NCBI GenBank assembly: GCA_026874595.1
Contig: CM049317.1
Span: 68,674,618-68,738,617 of the forward strand
Reading direction: 5' to 3'
DNA length: 64,000 bases
DNA from: Sipunculus nudus
Taxonomy: Eukaryota; Annelida; Sipuncula; Golfingiida; Sipunculidae
Positions 1 to 12,659 of the stretch are shown piece after piece. The position numbers and the translations under genes are program-made. The notes under the pieces were generated by a model that was not told the origin of the DNA, did not search any database, and saw only the letters and a list, made by a program, of their open reading frames with translations. The first letter of the stretch is position 1. Every line of letters starts with the position of its first letter.

Positions 1-1452
1 TATAAGTTTTAACGTATATATCTTAGGATCATTGACCCCTCCATACTTTTGTTAATATAAAACCCCTGTTTGACTGACCAGCTAAAGATAAACCAGACAC
101 TCCAAAGAACACCTGTTAAACAGGCAGTGTGGTATAAAATGTACTATTAATATTATAGATGCGCCGTTAGGTATATTTTATCAGCTTGGTATCAAATATA
201 TTGGTATTTGCGGCATTTAGGTATTTTTCAGCTGCTCTGTTATAATCCGGTTTTAATTCATATAGGGAAGTGGTTGGCCATTAAAGGTCACTGCAGTTAA
301 GTCACGAATTTAGTAGCAATATATCGGAACGTTAAATCATAAGTATGTAAAGAAATAATGCACAGAGGTACATTGATAGATCCGTTTATCACCTCGCACT
401 GGCTAAATATTGGTTGATTTATACACCTGTTAAATACAAGGTCTGAAATCTATCAACAACGACTCATTTGGTGCTGAGAGATGGGCTGATATGATTCATA
501 AATTCAATTTATGGATGATTAATTGTCATTTCCCTCGGTCTAATTAATATTCATTGCCATATCAAACCTGGGTAACTGATACCCCGCGCCTAAATAACCC
601 CAGTCACGCTTGGCTGGGTAACAGGGAGGTGTTTCCTCGCGGGGGGTACTCAATAATAGAGGTGTTTTGTTGTTGGTCGCGGTGAGATGTTCAGTGTGTG
701 GTTGACGGTTGGTGGCCGCTGGTTCAGTCGCCCTTGGCACATCGGGGGCCCGCTTTGATTTGCTTGCTGCACGTGCATATTGCTCTCGCGATAATTGGCG
801 AGAAGTGTCGCCAGCGAGAGCTTCCGACGCGCTTGCCTTTTTTACATCTTTTACACCATATATCACAAATCATAATTCAGTAAACTTTCCCAGCGGATTT
901 TAGAATAACGCAGTTATGAGTGAAAAGTACATATGGTTTATCGATGGTATATCGAATTATGTCCTAAGCTAAAATTAAATAAATCGTATAATTATATAAA
1001 AGAAAATAGATTGTTTTTCATTTTTTTTTGCATTATTTTCAGTTCTAATATATTATGAAAGGTATTTCGTTCCCTTTTATAAGTCTGACTGGCATCATGC
1101 ATGCAGGATTTACCTCACGACGATTTTGCATGAGTTTTCAGAATATCTTTACAAAAGAAAAGTTATGGTATATGAAGAACCAAAGTTAAAGTGCAGAGCA
1201 TTCTATATATGTAAAAATATATGAATTCAATACACATATCTCAAGGTTACATTTACTTTATTTAAAACAGGATGCAATAAAGAGAAAATTATAATCAGCC
1301 GAAAAGTTCCAAATTCAGTATAGATTGTAGAAAGATATAAATTGTAGCAAGTTCAGTTTTGTATTCTTATAATATATACCCATACAGTACAAGCAATTTC
1401 AATGGGCTAATATTATACTACATGAAAATATCTCATAACCAATTTTCAATAG

Positions 1453-1453
<1 letters not shown>
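1..1453. other. Non-coding stretch with a GC-richer patch
   Basis: Mostly AT-rich sequence without a credible coding frame. A GC-richer, CpG-containing patch lies at about 590-830 and is open on the minus strand for roughly 108 codons, but the translation resembles nothing I recognise and the plus strand is also open, as expected of GC-rich filler. A perfect-stem hairpin sits inside it (separate entry). It may be a regulatory island or an old repeat; the sequence does not decide. Confidence 0.4.
782..821. repeat. Two-step inverted repeat (hairpin)
   Basis: GCTCTCGC at 782-789 pairs perfectly with GCGAGAGC at 814-821. Inside it GGCGA (797-801) pairs with TCGCC (808-812) around a 6-base loop, leaving a one-sided bulge. 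It is much more GC-rich than its surroundings. Its function is unknown. Confidence 0.6.
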
Positions 1454-1454
<1 letters not shown>

Positions 1455-1488
<34 letters not shown>

Positions 1489-1531
1489 GAGAAAGAGTGA
1501 GAGAGAAAGAGACAGGGAGAAAGAGAAGAAA
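1455..1531. repeat. (GA)n microsatellite with purine-rich flank
   Basis: Pure GA dinucleotides cover about 1455-1485 and then degenerate into an AG-only purine tract to about 1531. On the minus strand it reads as Leu/Ser repeats, which is an artefact. Confidence 0.9.
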
Positions 1532-2975
1532 AAAATAATTCAATTGTATTAAAAAATATGTATATATGCTTCTTATATATGCATGTTCTTCAACATTTAT
1601 ATATTTAACAAAAAATAATAACATTGTATTATTTTGCATATTTCCGATCGCTTTACCGCTTTATAAAAATGATAAACCATAGAAAAAATGTTTATTTAAA
1701 TAACCCAACTGTAGTTTTATAATTGCACACCCCTTTTTTCACTTTTTGCGCATAATTACTTTTTTTATTACTTTTGTAAAAAATATTTTTTATATTATCC
1801 CCATGTATCAGTTGTTAATCTCGGGGTTTTCATTGTGTATTTAATGTCAAGGATCTATCAAATTTTATGAGCTAATTCGGTGTTTTTGAAACCGGTTAAT
1901 GAGGGCACACTTGATTGAATTATTTTAATTCCCAGGGAAGCGAGGAAATTTAATATCCTCAGTGGCTGATAAATTAATAAAATGTGCTCGGAAACCCGCA
2001 AAGGTCTATTTATATATGTCTGCGCCCTGCTCACAAGATGCAAAAATATTATGATCCGATCGATTCTGTTTTGTTATGAATGCTTGTCCATAATACAGTA
2101 TTACACAAAGGGACAAAAACACGACTAACAATGAACAAGCGTCCTGAAGTACATTTGAGAAAAGGGATACTTTGGTCTTATTGGCACTTGTTATAATTAA
2201 TCACAAGGCGCATGTCACCTTTCCAGGCTCATTTCCAACACATTAAAATGTCTGAAAATGGATACCCAAAAAGTAGTTCAACCGGAAGTGGAAACCGATG
2301 GTGAGGCACGCGCACGCGCGCCGACACTCGAACGGAGCTCGCCTCCGCGGGAGGCCACAAGAAGTTCCAGGCATCTGTCATGCATGCTTCGTTAACTCGG
2401 GCAGTTTTTTTGCGTCCCAATTCTTTGTTCTAGCTTTAATTGTATCACTCATACCTGGTGATCACCTATTAACCTGAACTAACAAACCAAGACCAAAGCA
2501 CGGTGTAACCGTCCGCGGAAGTGCCTGTTTGTTACCTCTGAGGAAGTGGACCCAATAGAACTCCGTGTATGTGTTTTTTTTCTGCCTCTGTGGGATAAAG
2601 GCATTTATCACCCTTAGGTAGTCACGGTGTGGTTACGGCTGGTCTCTTGCTAATGAAGGTTTGATGCTTTATGGCAGGAAGACGTACACGAGGATTTTGT
2701 TCTGTATTAACTTGTTCTTGAAACAAGCGAGTTATCAAATAACCTTAATTTGCAATTAATGTGTCAATAGAAACGTTTGAACCCGTTAAGTAAGAAATTG
2801 TTATGAACGAATTATGAATAATCAATTAATTATTTTATAAAAGCTTTTATTATATAAGGCTTTAATTAAGCAATTAAATTCATAGTCGATGGTATAATAT
2901 AGTAATAATATATATAAACAGGGATTCTATAGACCGAATTTTGCGTAAAATATATGATGTATACGTATCTTTAGC
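1532..2975. other. AT-rich non-coding stretch with a small CpG-rich island
   Basis: No gene is seen. Around 2279-2420 the base composition changes to GC- and CpG-rich, with an alternating CGCG run and a hairpin GCCTCC-GCG-GGAGGC near 2341-2355. A 63-codon open frame on the minus strand there has no recognisable domain. The island could be a regulatory element or a repeat remnant. Confidence 0.35.
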
Positions 2976-2978
2976 GTG

Positions 2979-2986
2979 TGTGTGTA

Positions 2987-3036
<50 letters not shown>
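2979..3036. repeat. (TG)n-(GA)n compound microsatellite
   Basis: A GT/TG run switches directly into an AG run. Confidence 0.9.
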
Positions 3037-3175
3037 CAGGAGAGAAAGAGAATGATTTGAATTTACACGGAACATGAGGCAAAATGGTGTGATCATTTTA
3101 AGCTTAACCTATATCTTCCATCACAGTTGGTGAACAGTATAATAATTTCTGATTAAATTAGTGATATGCAGTACA

Positions 3176-3420
3176 AAATACAATACAATACAATACAATA
3201 CAATACAATACAAATATAAGATATGTATAATATAATATTGAATAATAAAGTATGATTTTATAGTATAATATTTATAGTATGAAATTTATAGTATGATACA
3301 ATAAAATACAATACAACACACTACAATACAAATATAAGATATGTATAATATAATATTGAATAATAAAGTATGATTTTATAGTATAATATTTATAGTATGA
3401 AATTTATAGTATGATATTTA
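3176..3420. repeat. AATAC pentanucleotide array and 118-bp direct duplication
   Basis: About seven copies of a 5-base unit (ACAAT phase) at 3176-3212 lead into an AT-rich segment starting at about 3211. That segment is repeated almost exactly from about 3329, giving a period of 118 bp. Each unit begins with a short pentanucleotide array, so the duplication probably arose by slippage or unequal exchange between arrays. Confidence 0.85.
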
Positions 3421-3539
3421 ATTAATGATATTTACAGTATGAAATTTTTAATATATTATAATATAATATAGTAAAATGATTTTAATATAATATAATATAA
3501 TATTATTAATATGTAATTAAAATAATATATATATATATA

Positions 3540-4578
3540 ATATATAACAAACAATATGTAACATTTTCGAGTTGATTTGATAGCGATTTTACCGCATTCG
3601 TTTCCGAAGAGAGCAATCACAGAGGCAAGTTCATATAATGACCGAAATGTTAGATGATAGCTTAACTATTGTGAGAGCACCCGGATGCATTCAGAAACTG
3701 TGACATCTTTATACATCCTCTGCAATATTAATAACCTAATTTAATTCAGCTAAATTGCGTTTAACAGCCGGCAGTTACTGGACCTACAGGGTATCGGTGG
3801 TATGTTGGACATCAGAGGAGACAACAAAACGAAACCTCCTTTTCAGAAGTAGAAATAAAATTTTATTGCGACATAAAATTCCAGATCGGCAGATGTTTAA
3901 ACAAACGTATTTGTTTTCAATAACCGCCATCATTACGGAATCAAGATGTTAAACCAGATGCAAAATTAGGTCACGTGGTCTCGCGAAGGCAGACGATACC
4001 GTAAGGACGCGAGACCGCGAGGTTTTCGTGTTCATTTCTATTTTATGGAATATTTACGGCTGTCGTTTATACCCGTTTTATAGAATATTTACGGCTGTCA
4101 TCGCAGGTGAGACTGCACTTGGGTGTGAAATCAAAATGGCGGAGGCACTTAAAAGTAATTCTACATAGAAGTCTGAGACACCATGTGGCGTGAATTTACT
4201 GCCCCCTCAGTCCGGTCCTATTAGTACAGAGGGGTGACTATTAAGACAGCAAAAGTTTTATTGAGAAGGAAACATCGGCCGAGTGTCCATAAAGCCAAAA
4301 AAAAAAGGCCTGCAGGTGTAAATTTTAAACCATACAATTGTCTTCATAATTGAGAAAGGTCCTGACAGATCGCATAACGTTTCATGACTCTCATTGCCTT
4401 ACTAGCACTTGGAAAAACTGCAGGCTATATCACAAACTCATCATATGCATTGTTAAATACGGGTAATGACCAATTAATTTTGTTTGAACATTAGTACATT
4501 TACAACTGCTGGTAATATATGTCCCCTTTGTGCAGAGCGACCCGCAAAGCGCGTACGACGCGCACGCACAATGATCTA
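3540..4578. other. Non-coding stretch
   Basis: No coding frame with recognisable content. The interval 3960-4030 is somewhat GC-richer and has repeated GTCTCGCG/CGCGAGAC motifs in both orientations. A short near-duplicate of about 35 bp (TTTACGGCTGTC context) occurs at about 4040-4100. A T-rich strand bias and no other structure were noted. Confidence 0.35.
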
Positions 4579-4799
4579 AGCCAAAAAAATGTATGGTTCT
4601 CAGGCACCGCCAGCGTCAATTTTGACACCCCCTCCCCCGCATCAAAATTTTTTATTTTTATTTTCATCTATCAAGAAGATTAAATAATACAATTTTGATA
4701 AGATTTCCTTTGTTATGTGTAGTGCTTTTACCTGTTTAGCAAAAAAAAATCTGTTATTATCATGCCTTTCCTGGATCATATGATATTTTAATGAAACAT

Positions 4800-4860
<61 letters not shown>

Positions 4861-4914
4861 GCCCGCACTTATTTCTAAAAAAAGTGCCTGAGAACCATAC
4901 CTTTGTTTTGGCCT
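4579..4914. mobile_element. MITE with ~30-bp terminal inverted repeats
   Basis: The ends are inverted copies of each other. The core GTATGGTTCTCAGGCAC (4591-4607) matches perfectly, in reverse complement, GTGCCTGAGAACCATAC (4884-4900). Similarity continues outward through an A-rich AAGGCCAAAAC-like stretch to TA dinucleotides at 4577-4578 and 4915-4916, which fits a TA target-site duplication. It is about 336 bp with no coding capacity, and a (TA)n tract fills the middle. TA targets suggest the Tc1/mariner group, but no transposase is present to prove it. Confidence 0.7.
4804..4857. repeat. (TA)n microsatellite
   Basis: 27 uninterrupted TA units inside the MITE at 4579-4914. Confidence 0.97.
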
Positions 4915-5397
4915 TATAGCTATTAAGTAATTGCGCTGAGTTAGGTTATCTTTTTTAAAATGTCAAGTAAGAGTCATCTTCATAGTAATACTTTAAAATA
5001 TAAGGTTCAAGGCAGCTTTAATATGTATTCAATCTTACTTTATAAAGACAGATAGCAATCAAAACGTAATTCCGAGTGAGATAGTAAAACAGATCCATCA
5101 GTAGATTACAGATTTACAGCAAACATTTGAGACCCTGTGACAACCCTGTGACAAATGGATACTTTCACAATCTTAGTTGTTGATTTAGGTACACCCATTT
5201 CACAACCCTTATAAGCTGTTGACTTAACAGCCCTGTGTTTTTAGTGCAGTAGCAGTACCACCGGTATATAACATCTTGGTCGACACCTGCCAAACCTAGA
5301 CCAACCATAAACCAATTATCAGCATTTACATTTTCTCCGTTTTCTCCTCTATACCTCAGCTTAAACCACCGTAACTTTGATGTAGTCCGAGTTCACA

Positions 5398-5690
5398 CTG
5401 TCCGAGTCTGAGTCCAGGCCTGTCGAGTCCAGGCTTGTCGAGCCAAGGCCTGTCGGGCCAAGGCTTGTCGAGTCCAGGCTTGTCGAGTTTAGGCCTGTCG
5501 AATCCAGGCTTGTCGAGTCCAGGCCTGTCGAGCCCAGGCCTGTCGAGTGCAGGCTTGTCGATTACAGGCCTGTCGATTACAGGCCTGTCGAGCCCAGGCC
5601 TGTAGAGTCCAGGCTTGTCGAGTCCAGGCTTGTCGAGTCCAGGCTTGTCGAGTCCAGGCCTGTCGAGACAGGGCCTATCGAGTCCCTGAG
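5398..5690. repeat. 15-bp minisatellite (about 19 units)
   Basis: Tandem copies of a unit close to GAGTCCAGGCCTGTC. Because 15 is divisible by three, every frame stays open and yields repeated LDKPG (minus strand) or QACRV (plus strand) peptides. These show no splice or start context and are artefacts of the period. The single-base variants (CTTGTC/CCTGTC) are interspersed, suggesting ongoing homogenisation. Confidence 0.92.
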
Positions 5691-5984
5691 TCTTTTGGAA
5701 AACAAAGTCAAAGTCCAATTAAAATTGTAGTAATTTATTTAAAAAAATAGAATTTTATATTTGTGTATCCATTATGTTACTTCACGTTTGCTATTTCAGT
5801 TAAATGTAAAATTACCTATATAATCAAAGGTCCATCCAGTTTTGGACATTCCATATATGGACCAACAAAGAAAAAATAATCACAACGGATTATGCGATCA
5901 GTCATATCTAATTGTGTTCGTAATATTCTGTCAATATAATCTTTCATTATGTTTTATTTTCTTTTAACGTCTGACCTTTGGTGA

Positions 5985-6595
5985 CCAAGGTTATGTTCTG
6001 CTAGTCTTGAGATGGACTGAGCCTGATTTCTCGAGTCCGTGTCCATATCCAGGATCATCGAGTCCAAGTCCGAGTCCTTGCCAGACTCGAGTCCCACATC
6101 ACAGCACCATACTATACTAGCATAAATTTTATTCTCTATTATTATTTATAGTCTGTATTTTGTACCAGCGTTGGATGATTCGAGTCTGAACTTGTACTCG
6201 GACTCGAAGGTATGGATTCAAGAAATCAGGGCGAGTACATCTCAAGTCCAGTGGAAGGAAAGTTTGGTGACATATTAGAAAAATCATTTATATACATATT
6301 TAAACAAATAATAAAAAGACTAAATACACATACAAAAAAATAGTATACCAAACTTTAGCCCTGCATCAGCCGAGCTAACATATAAATACTTATGGTTAAC
6401 TCAAATGTATATTTTAAATGTACTATAATAAGTCGATTTCATTGGACTCGGAGTCGGACCTCGAGTTGGGTCCGTGATGATTCGGACTCGAAGAAGATGG
6501 TCTTATAGACTCGAACCATAAGGACTCGGACTTGGACCTGGACTCGTGTAGCCTGGACTCGGACTTGCACTCGGACTCTGGTGGTATTGGTTCGA
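5985..6595. repeat. Degenerate GAGTCC / GGACTC repeat field that changes orientation
   Basis: Scattered CGAGTCC-type words (6030-6100) continue the minisatellite orientation. After about 6170 the same word appears mostly as its reverse complement (GGACTCG, GACTCGAA) up to about 6590. The whole 5.4-6.6 kb field therefore looks like an inverted pair of arrays derived from one short unit. Confidence 0.6.
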
Positions 6596-7016
6596 ATACA
6601 TAACTGTTTTGAGATTTTACGTCCTGGGTTTCGTTTCAGTCAACCAACTCAGCGCGAACGTCATCTTGACCTTCTTTCGCCATGCAGCTTATAGGAGCAG
6701 ACCAGCTGATGACTCATTAACTTGATTTCATTTCTTGAGGTTCATTCTTGGTTCGGTCCCGAAAGGCTGCAATAAAAAAAAAAATGATGAAATATCAAGA
6801 GGACCTAAAAATTCCATCCTATATATAGTATCTATAGTAAATGCAATGCAATTTAATTAGTATGACCTGATTAAATGCAAGGTTAAAGACTTTTTGTCGT
6901 GTTCGAGCTTAAAATTTTAAAAATATTTTCCGTCCGTTTTACTTAATTAGCTGGCCATGTACAAATATATATATCACTTTAGGTCGTTTCATCGCGCCTT
7001 ATTTATAAATTATATA

Positions 7017-7021
<5 letters not shown>

Positions 7022-7075
<54 letters not shown>
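7022..7075. repeat. (TA)n microsatellite
   Basis: 27 TA units without interruption. Confidence 0.97.
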
Positions 7076-7078
<3 letters not shown>

Positions 7079-10000
7079 CATACTACAAATAGAAAAGAAA
7101 CTCCAAAGTCAAAATGTCAACTCCAAATGTCAGTTTTTTAACAGTAATGATTAACTCCGCGGGTTTGAAGATTCATTAAGACTTTTTGACAGGCTTTTGC
7201 AATACATTTGCAATACAAATATGAATATCGCCCAGTGAGAGAGCGTATCAGCAACTGATCTGCTATTTGTGGAATCGCTAAGCCAAACTCTGTTTCAGTA
7301 GATTTTACTACAGATTCCTAAGTGTGAGTGCTTATAACACTGTTCACGTTAACAGTACTTTAAAGAGAACGTTTGTTACAGCGTATGACGTAACGATCGG
7401 TCTTTTGAGCATGCCTTCACCGCCGTGATTGATTATAATGTTACTGCATGTGGAGTTATAAATAGACATTTTAATAGAAGAAAAAATAAAGCCTAGTCAC
7501 TGAAATGAATGATTTAATACTGGGGACGTGAAGACTGTGAACTATGTAAACCAAGCCTGAAAGTATATCGGAATCAGCCACATTTGGTGTAAGACCAGTA
7601 TATAAACAAGATTGTTTATTATACGAGAACATAGGTAGGAGAAAACAACAAGAATTAGTCACTTGGAAGTATTAAGTCAAAAGGCCAACGAAATGTTAAA
7701 TATAAAAGATTAACATATATCTTTGTTACGCGTAAATCAATATTAACATTATAAATAATATAGGACCTGTCATACTGTCTGCCTATAATATCGAACACGA
7801 GTCTCTACTCGTTGTCATGGACCCTCGTCAGATTGTTAAGATTTAGCGAGTATATAATAAATAATAAATCTGATAATGGATGTTCTATGTGTAGGTTAAT
7901 GATAAGATTGAAGGAAATGTTAAGAAAATATAAACTGCTAAATGTTTAAAACGAGCATATTTTAGCTGTTCTTGAGCTGTTCAAAACCATTATATAAGAG
8001 GTTATTTTTAAATATACTTACCTCATGAAAACTCATGGTCACCAAAAAGAACCATTTGATATAAGCACCTATATATATGAACAACATAAGGTAATGAAGG
8101 CATTGTCAACAGGGTTTTATGCTACAAAGCCGGTATACAGAGATGTGTTCTAAACTCGAATAATCGTACATATGTCTCATGCATATATAGTCTTTAATTT
8201 GAAACCGTATACATGGATCTTTAGATAAAAGAAAACAAAAGAGTAGTATAAGCAATGGAGAACATAATATGGCAATTATCGCGGAGGTATAACGTAAATT
8301 CCCAAATCTAAATTTTAAACTGATACCTGATTTATACCTTCGTTATAATAAAGTAAACAAAAAACCCCAATAGCAACGACCGGGCTCTTTCGCGCATTAT
8401 AAGGTAACAATTACGCTCTAACCTATGTTTTAGGTCAATGACCCTCTGGGAAAACGGAAGGGTAAAGTAATTTCCTCACAACAAAGGCTGAGGCCACTAT
8501 ACGTGTATCTAACAACACATTAATGGCAGATTTAATGTGCATTGACAGACGTGTTTACATGCGAGAAAAAGTCCATATAAGTGTAAATAACTCAGCCACC
8601 TTGACACGGTATCACTGTCACAGTTGGTCGCGTGATCTGTAACTTGAGACACCAAGACTTCAGTCCAAATAAGGTAGTCATAAAGAAACTGTCCAAGAGT
8701 AAAATCTTTCTCGTGTCTTTACCGCAGAACCTATAGGAGACTCAATTTGCATATTCATAAGGCGCGTTTAGCCAGGTGTGATTTAACCACGTGCGGCCAC
8801 GCGCAGGAGCAAGTGTTGAAATGAGTGACTTGTTTCTGTATGCAAGGCTTTTTAACTGGAGTGATATTTGATCGTCTTGTTAGGTCACACAGAATTTACA
8901 AATACAATTACGGGCACAATGACGACCCAGTGATCCGCTCAGCGGATAAAATGACAAAACCAACAGACATGGAATAAATATAATATGATTGTCATCACGT
9001 CACTTACAAGAGCTCAGTGAAGTGTGCAACATATGTTGAAGCGGGAAACAATGCAATTTCATATGATTCAAGACCCGATATGTGTACATATGTTAACATT
9101 AATCATAACACCTGGATACAAAATAGTACTTGAAACTTATTATATACGAATCGGTTGTAAAATCATATTAAATGATTGATAGAGATAAAACGACTAATAA
9201 TCGATTATTAATCGATTATTTCATGTATTATCTACATTTCTGTAATTTTGTTTTAAAGAATTATACCTAAAACATAGAGCGATTATATTCAGGTTAATTT
9301 GTACATCACGCTGAAAGGTCAAGGAACTGGCCGGGTTGTTGACACTAATTCGTTGCACAAGGTTAGGGTTTAATGCTGTTCGTTGTTTTGTATACCCCGT
9401 CTTTCTTATTTTTTTCCGACAAAATTAGAATTTTCTTTCCGCATGATATGATTCCTTTGGATGTGCATGCCTAAACGTTTGTGATCGATTAGGCAAAAGC
9501 CAATCGATTTAATCGATTATGAAAGAAAACGACCGATTTGCAATTCCTCTATAATACTATATCTATAATGTTTACCAGTTTACAAGACATATATATACGC
9601 AATGCTATAACAGACAGGTAATCATGCATGGAGTTATAATAAATACCTTCATGAGGTAAATTACAAATAAAATTAACATATCACTCATACATATTACGTA
9701 TATACATGTAACATATTACCCCTATATATACATGTATATTTTATATATTTGGGTATTTATGTGCGTTAATATGTGTTGTATATATTATATTCTTTATATC
9801 ATTTATCATATATATTATATACTGAATATTATATGTAATATGAATATATAAATATATTTGTTTGGTATATTATATTCCATTTGTTATTAAAAGCTTATAA
9901 TGTACCTGAATAATGTAACCAGACTGTTGAGCACACGGCCTCAAAGTAAAATGTAACTGTTACTTTACACATAAAAACGGAGTGTCGAGAACGATAGCCT

Positions 10001-12188
10001 GGATAATTCGGACGAGGTCAGATTAGTAATGAAAGGAATGCTTGTGGATATAGGTATAGTACATGGGCACAAAGCACAGCGTATATATGTGTATAGTATT
10101 TCGGATAATTATCTGCACAATTACAAAGTATTTAGGAACTTTATATGTATGCGTGTGTGTATGTGTATCGAGCCAGTAAGTCACTCTCACGCTCCCCCCC
10201 CCCAGCTCTCTCTCTGCAGAATAACTGTAATTGTCAATTACATATAAATTCGAACCACTGCAGATGCTTTGCTATCAATGGCTAAAGTGATGTTGATGTA
10301 TACGGTTTTATTTTGTTTCATTTTCTTTCCAAAGTAAAATAGACTTTTTAAAATAACTTTGTTCTTTATATATTCTCTTCACCAGTTTGAGGCCACATAT
10401 TTGCAGTCGCTTTGCAGTTTTGTTCCATTGGACGACAAAAAGGCCTTTCTACATGCTGTGATGTTTAGTCATTTAGAGCCGTTGGATTGCCAATGATTTC
10501 GATACTATAAACATTTATACGATCTTTTTTGTGCTATTTATGAATTTAATACCCGATAAAATATCATCAGACAGAGACACTTCCTTAAAACCAGAGAAAG
10601 TTAAACACCTGTAGACGCGTCTAAATGGCATTTTATTATTTAACAAGGCGGTGGGGACTTGCGTAATAGCATTTTCACATCCGTTTTATCTCTTGAGGAT
10701 TCATTTGGGGTGGTGTTTGATTACGGCGCATCTCTGAAGGAAGCAGCCGTAATTAAATGTTGATTAGGTATTGACATTGGATTGCTATCAAGGAGCGGCG
10801 AATTAATTAGTACTTTGAGCATGCGCCACAAGTTGACGTGCAATATGGTCCTTGGGCAAGTCATTTTACAACTGACCGCTGCCTCTATGGAATAATCACT
10901 ACCCTGGTCACAAATGACAAAACAATTTCTATCTCCTCTCCTCGGGGCTGCACTGGGACCTTTGAAGTGACCACGTGACCTCGATCTGCCTTATGTCAAA
11001 TGAGCGGACCGAACAGGATATTGCCCGATGACTTTTCTCTGTTCTTGCTTTGTACTTTTGTCGATAAACGCAAGGGGCGGTTTTGAATGCTAACCCATGA
11101 TTGTGGCCCGAGCCGGCTTCCCACCAAATGAGCTGTGACAAATTCTATCGCGGAACTGTCGTCTGCTCGCGGGTCTCGTTCTACCGTAAGCACACCCCTA
11201 ATTACATTGCGCAATTGTAAAAGTAAATTGAAGAATGAGGTTTTGCTGCTAACTTCAAAGGGTAAGAAAATAGATTTGAGACTTGAATTTCACTGATACG
11301 GCCGGGGTCCCGCCCCTTACTTTTTCGCCTCAAGATCAAGTGCTGTTTTATTAGTCGTTACCCGAGTACTTACGGTAGCTAGCTAATTTCGCCGAAATGT
11401 TCATCAGGTCACAAGAAACACTTGTTGAAAGATCAAACAACATGTCGTAAGCGAACAGCTGAGCGTCAACTGGTCGTTAGAATAAAAGTTCACTTGGTGC
11501 TTATAAAAAGGAACGCTACCCAAAAGCAGCGACTCGAATAATATAGACACTAAAACTAAGACATTCTGTTATTCAAACCCACAAAGCTCCCCGACGGATC
11601 AAAGACTTATCAATTAAACCAAGCAACCAATTTATGTAAAATGAATCTTGTGTCTGAATGAGCAAATGTTCCAATATATATTATGAAATTGTAACATTTT
11701 AGAGTGGATAGACCCGCGTGTATTCCCATTGGTCAAAATAGAAAAGATAAACATAAAAACACCAACAGAATCCACGTGCCGGTTATTTGCATGCGTTCCC
11801 CGCAGTTTCTGTACCTCAAGTTATTTGTAATTATATATTGTGCCTAATTTATAAATATAATTTGAACTTAAAATTAATGTCAGGAATTGGTTGTAAAGTC
11901 ATGTTTGATGTTTCAAAGTGGGGAAAATAATCGAAAATCGCAAATATTGGTCGAATGATTTCATTTACCTTGTATTTATTCTATTTACATATATTCATAT
12001 ATATTAATATAGTTATTACATTTTTCAACATTTGATTTCTCATTCGCCATTCTTGATGTTATGTTATGCCCTTATAATAAGCTGTATTTCGTATTGTGTC
12101 ACGGCCGGACGCAGATAAATATGAGCAGACTCTTGTGCTGTGTGCTGTGGCCATATAGCCAAGAGACAAATCCACTTTGTATATCCCA

Positions 12189-12193
<5 letters not shown>
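7076..12193. other. Long non-coding stretch, mostly single-copy by eye
   Basis: No gene is seen in about 5.1 kb. Items noted: a perfect stem ATCCGCT-C-AGCGGAT at 8933-8947; clusters of ATCGATTA/TAATCGAT words at 9197-9220 and 9483-9520, which are palindromic and resemble homeodomain or Cut-like target words; a short C-run at 10193-10203; and GC-richer blocks at 8730-8820, 10610-10830 and 10930-11350. The open frames at 10929-11214 on the minus strand overlap in two frames and have no domain. Confidence 0.4.
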
Positions 12194-12240
<47 letters not shown>

Positions 12241-12290
12241 ATATATTGTCCTATATATATATAAAAATGCAAAAGCATATAATATCATCA

Positions 12291-12360
<70 letters not shown>

Positions 12361-12538
12361 ACTCGCTTAGGTCGAAGACCCCGCTTATGTCGAAGTTACA
12401 GACTCGATAATCCGGTCAACACTAGTTAAATTATTACCAAATAAAATCCGCTTGTGTCGAACCTCGGATGTGTCGAAGTTTTCTGAGGGTCCCTTCAACT
12501 TCGACACAACGAGGTTTCACTGTGTGTGTATATATATA

Positions 12539-12581
<43 letters not shown>
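12194..12581. repeat. Three (TA)n microsatellites
   Basis: TA tracts at about 12194-12232, 12302-12357 and 12532-12581, separated by short unique DNA and the pogo-like fragment at 12358-12522. Confidence 0.95.
12358..12522 (-). mobile_element. Pogo/Tigger-like transposon end (fragment)
   Basis: On the minus strand the segment begins CAGTGAAACCTCGTTGTG (complement of 12505-12522), close to the CAGT-N-AAACCTCGTTAT ends I associate with pogo/Tigger elements. It continues with several spaced TTCGACAC / GTCGAA words. No opposite end and no clear TA duplication are visible: the outer flank is a TG/TA repeat, and the inner side runs into a (TA)n tract. It is probably a truncated or internally deleted copy. 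Confidence 0.45.
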
Positions 12582-12585
<4 letters not shown>

Positions 12586-12659
12586 TCACACACATTGGGC
12601 GACTTTTTAAATATTTAATATATATACGTAGAATATTCCATGCTAAATGCATTTCTAAT

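Noticed and set aside
540-866. 108-codon minus-strand protein
   Set aside because: Low plausibility: no domain, shadow of a GC-richer patch with a hairpin, no splice signals.
5398-5690. CRISPR array
   Set aside because: Contiguous 15-bp units with no spacers in a eukaryotic context. The 21-bp array at 20071 likewise has no spacers.
5356-5750. Open frames encoding repeated LDKPG or QACRV peptides
   Set aside because: The 15-bp minisatellite is divisible by three and keeps all frames open on both strands. No splice or promoter context exists.
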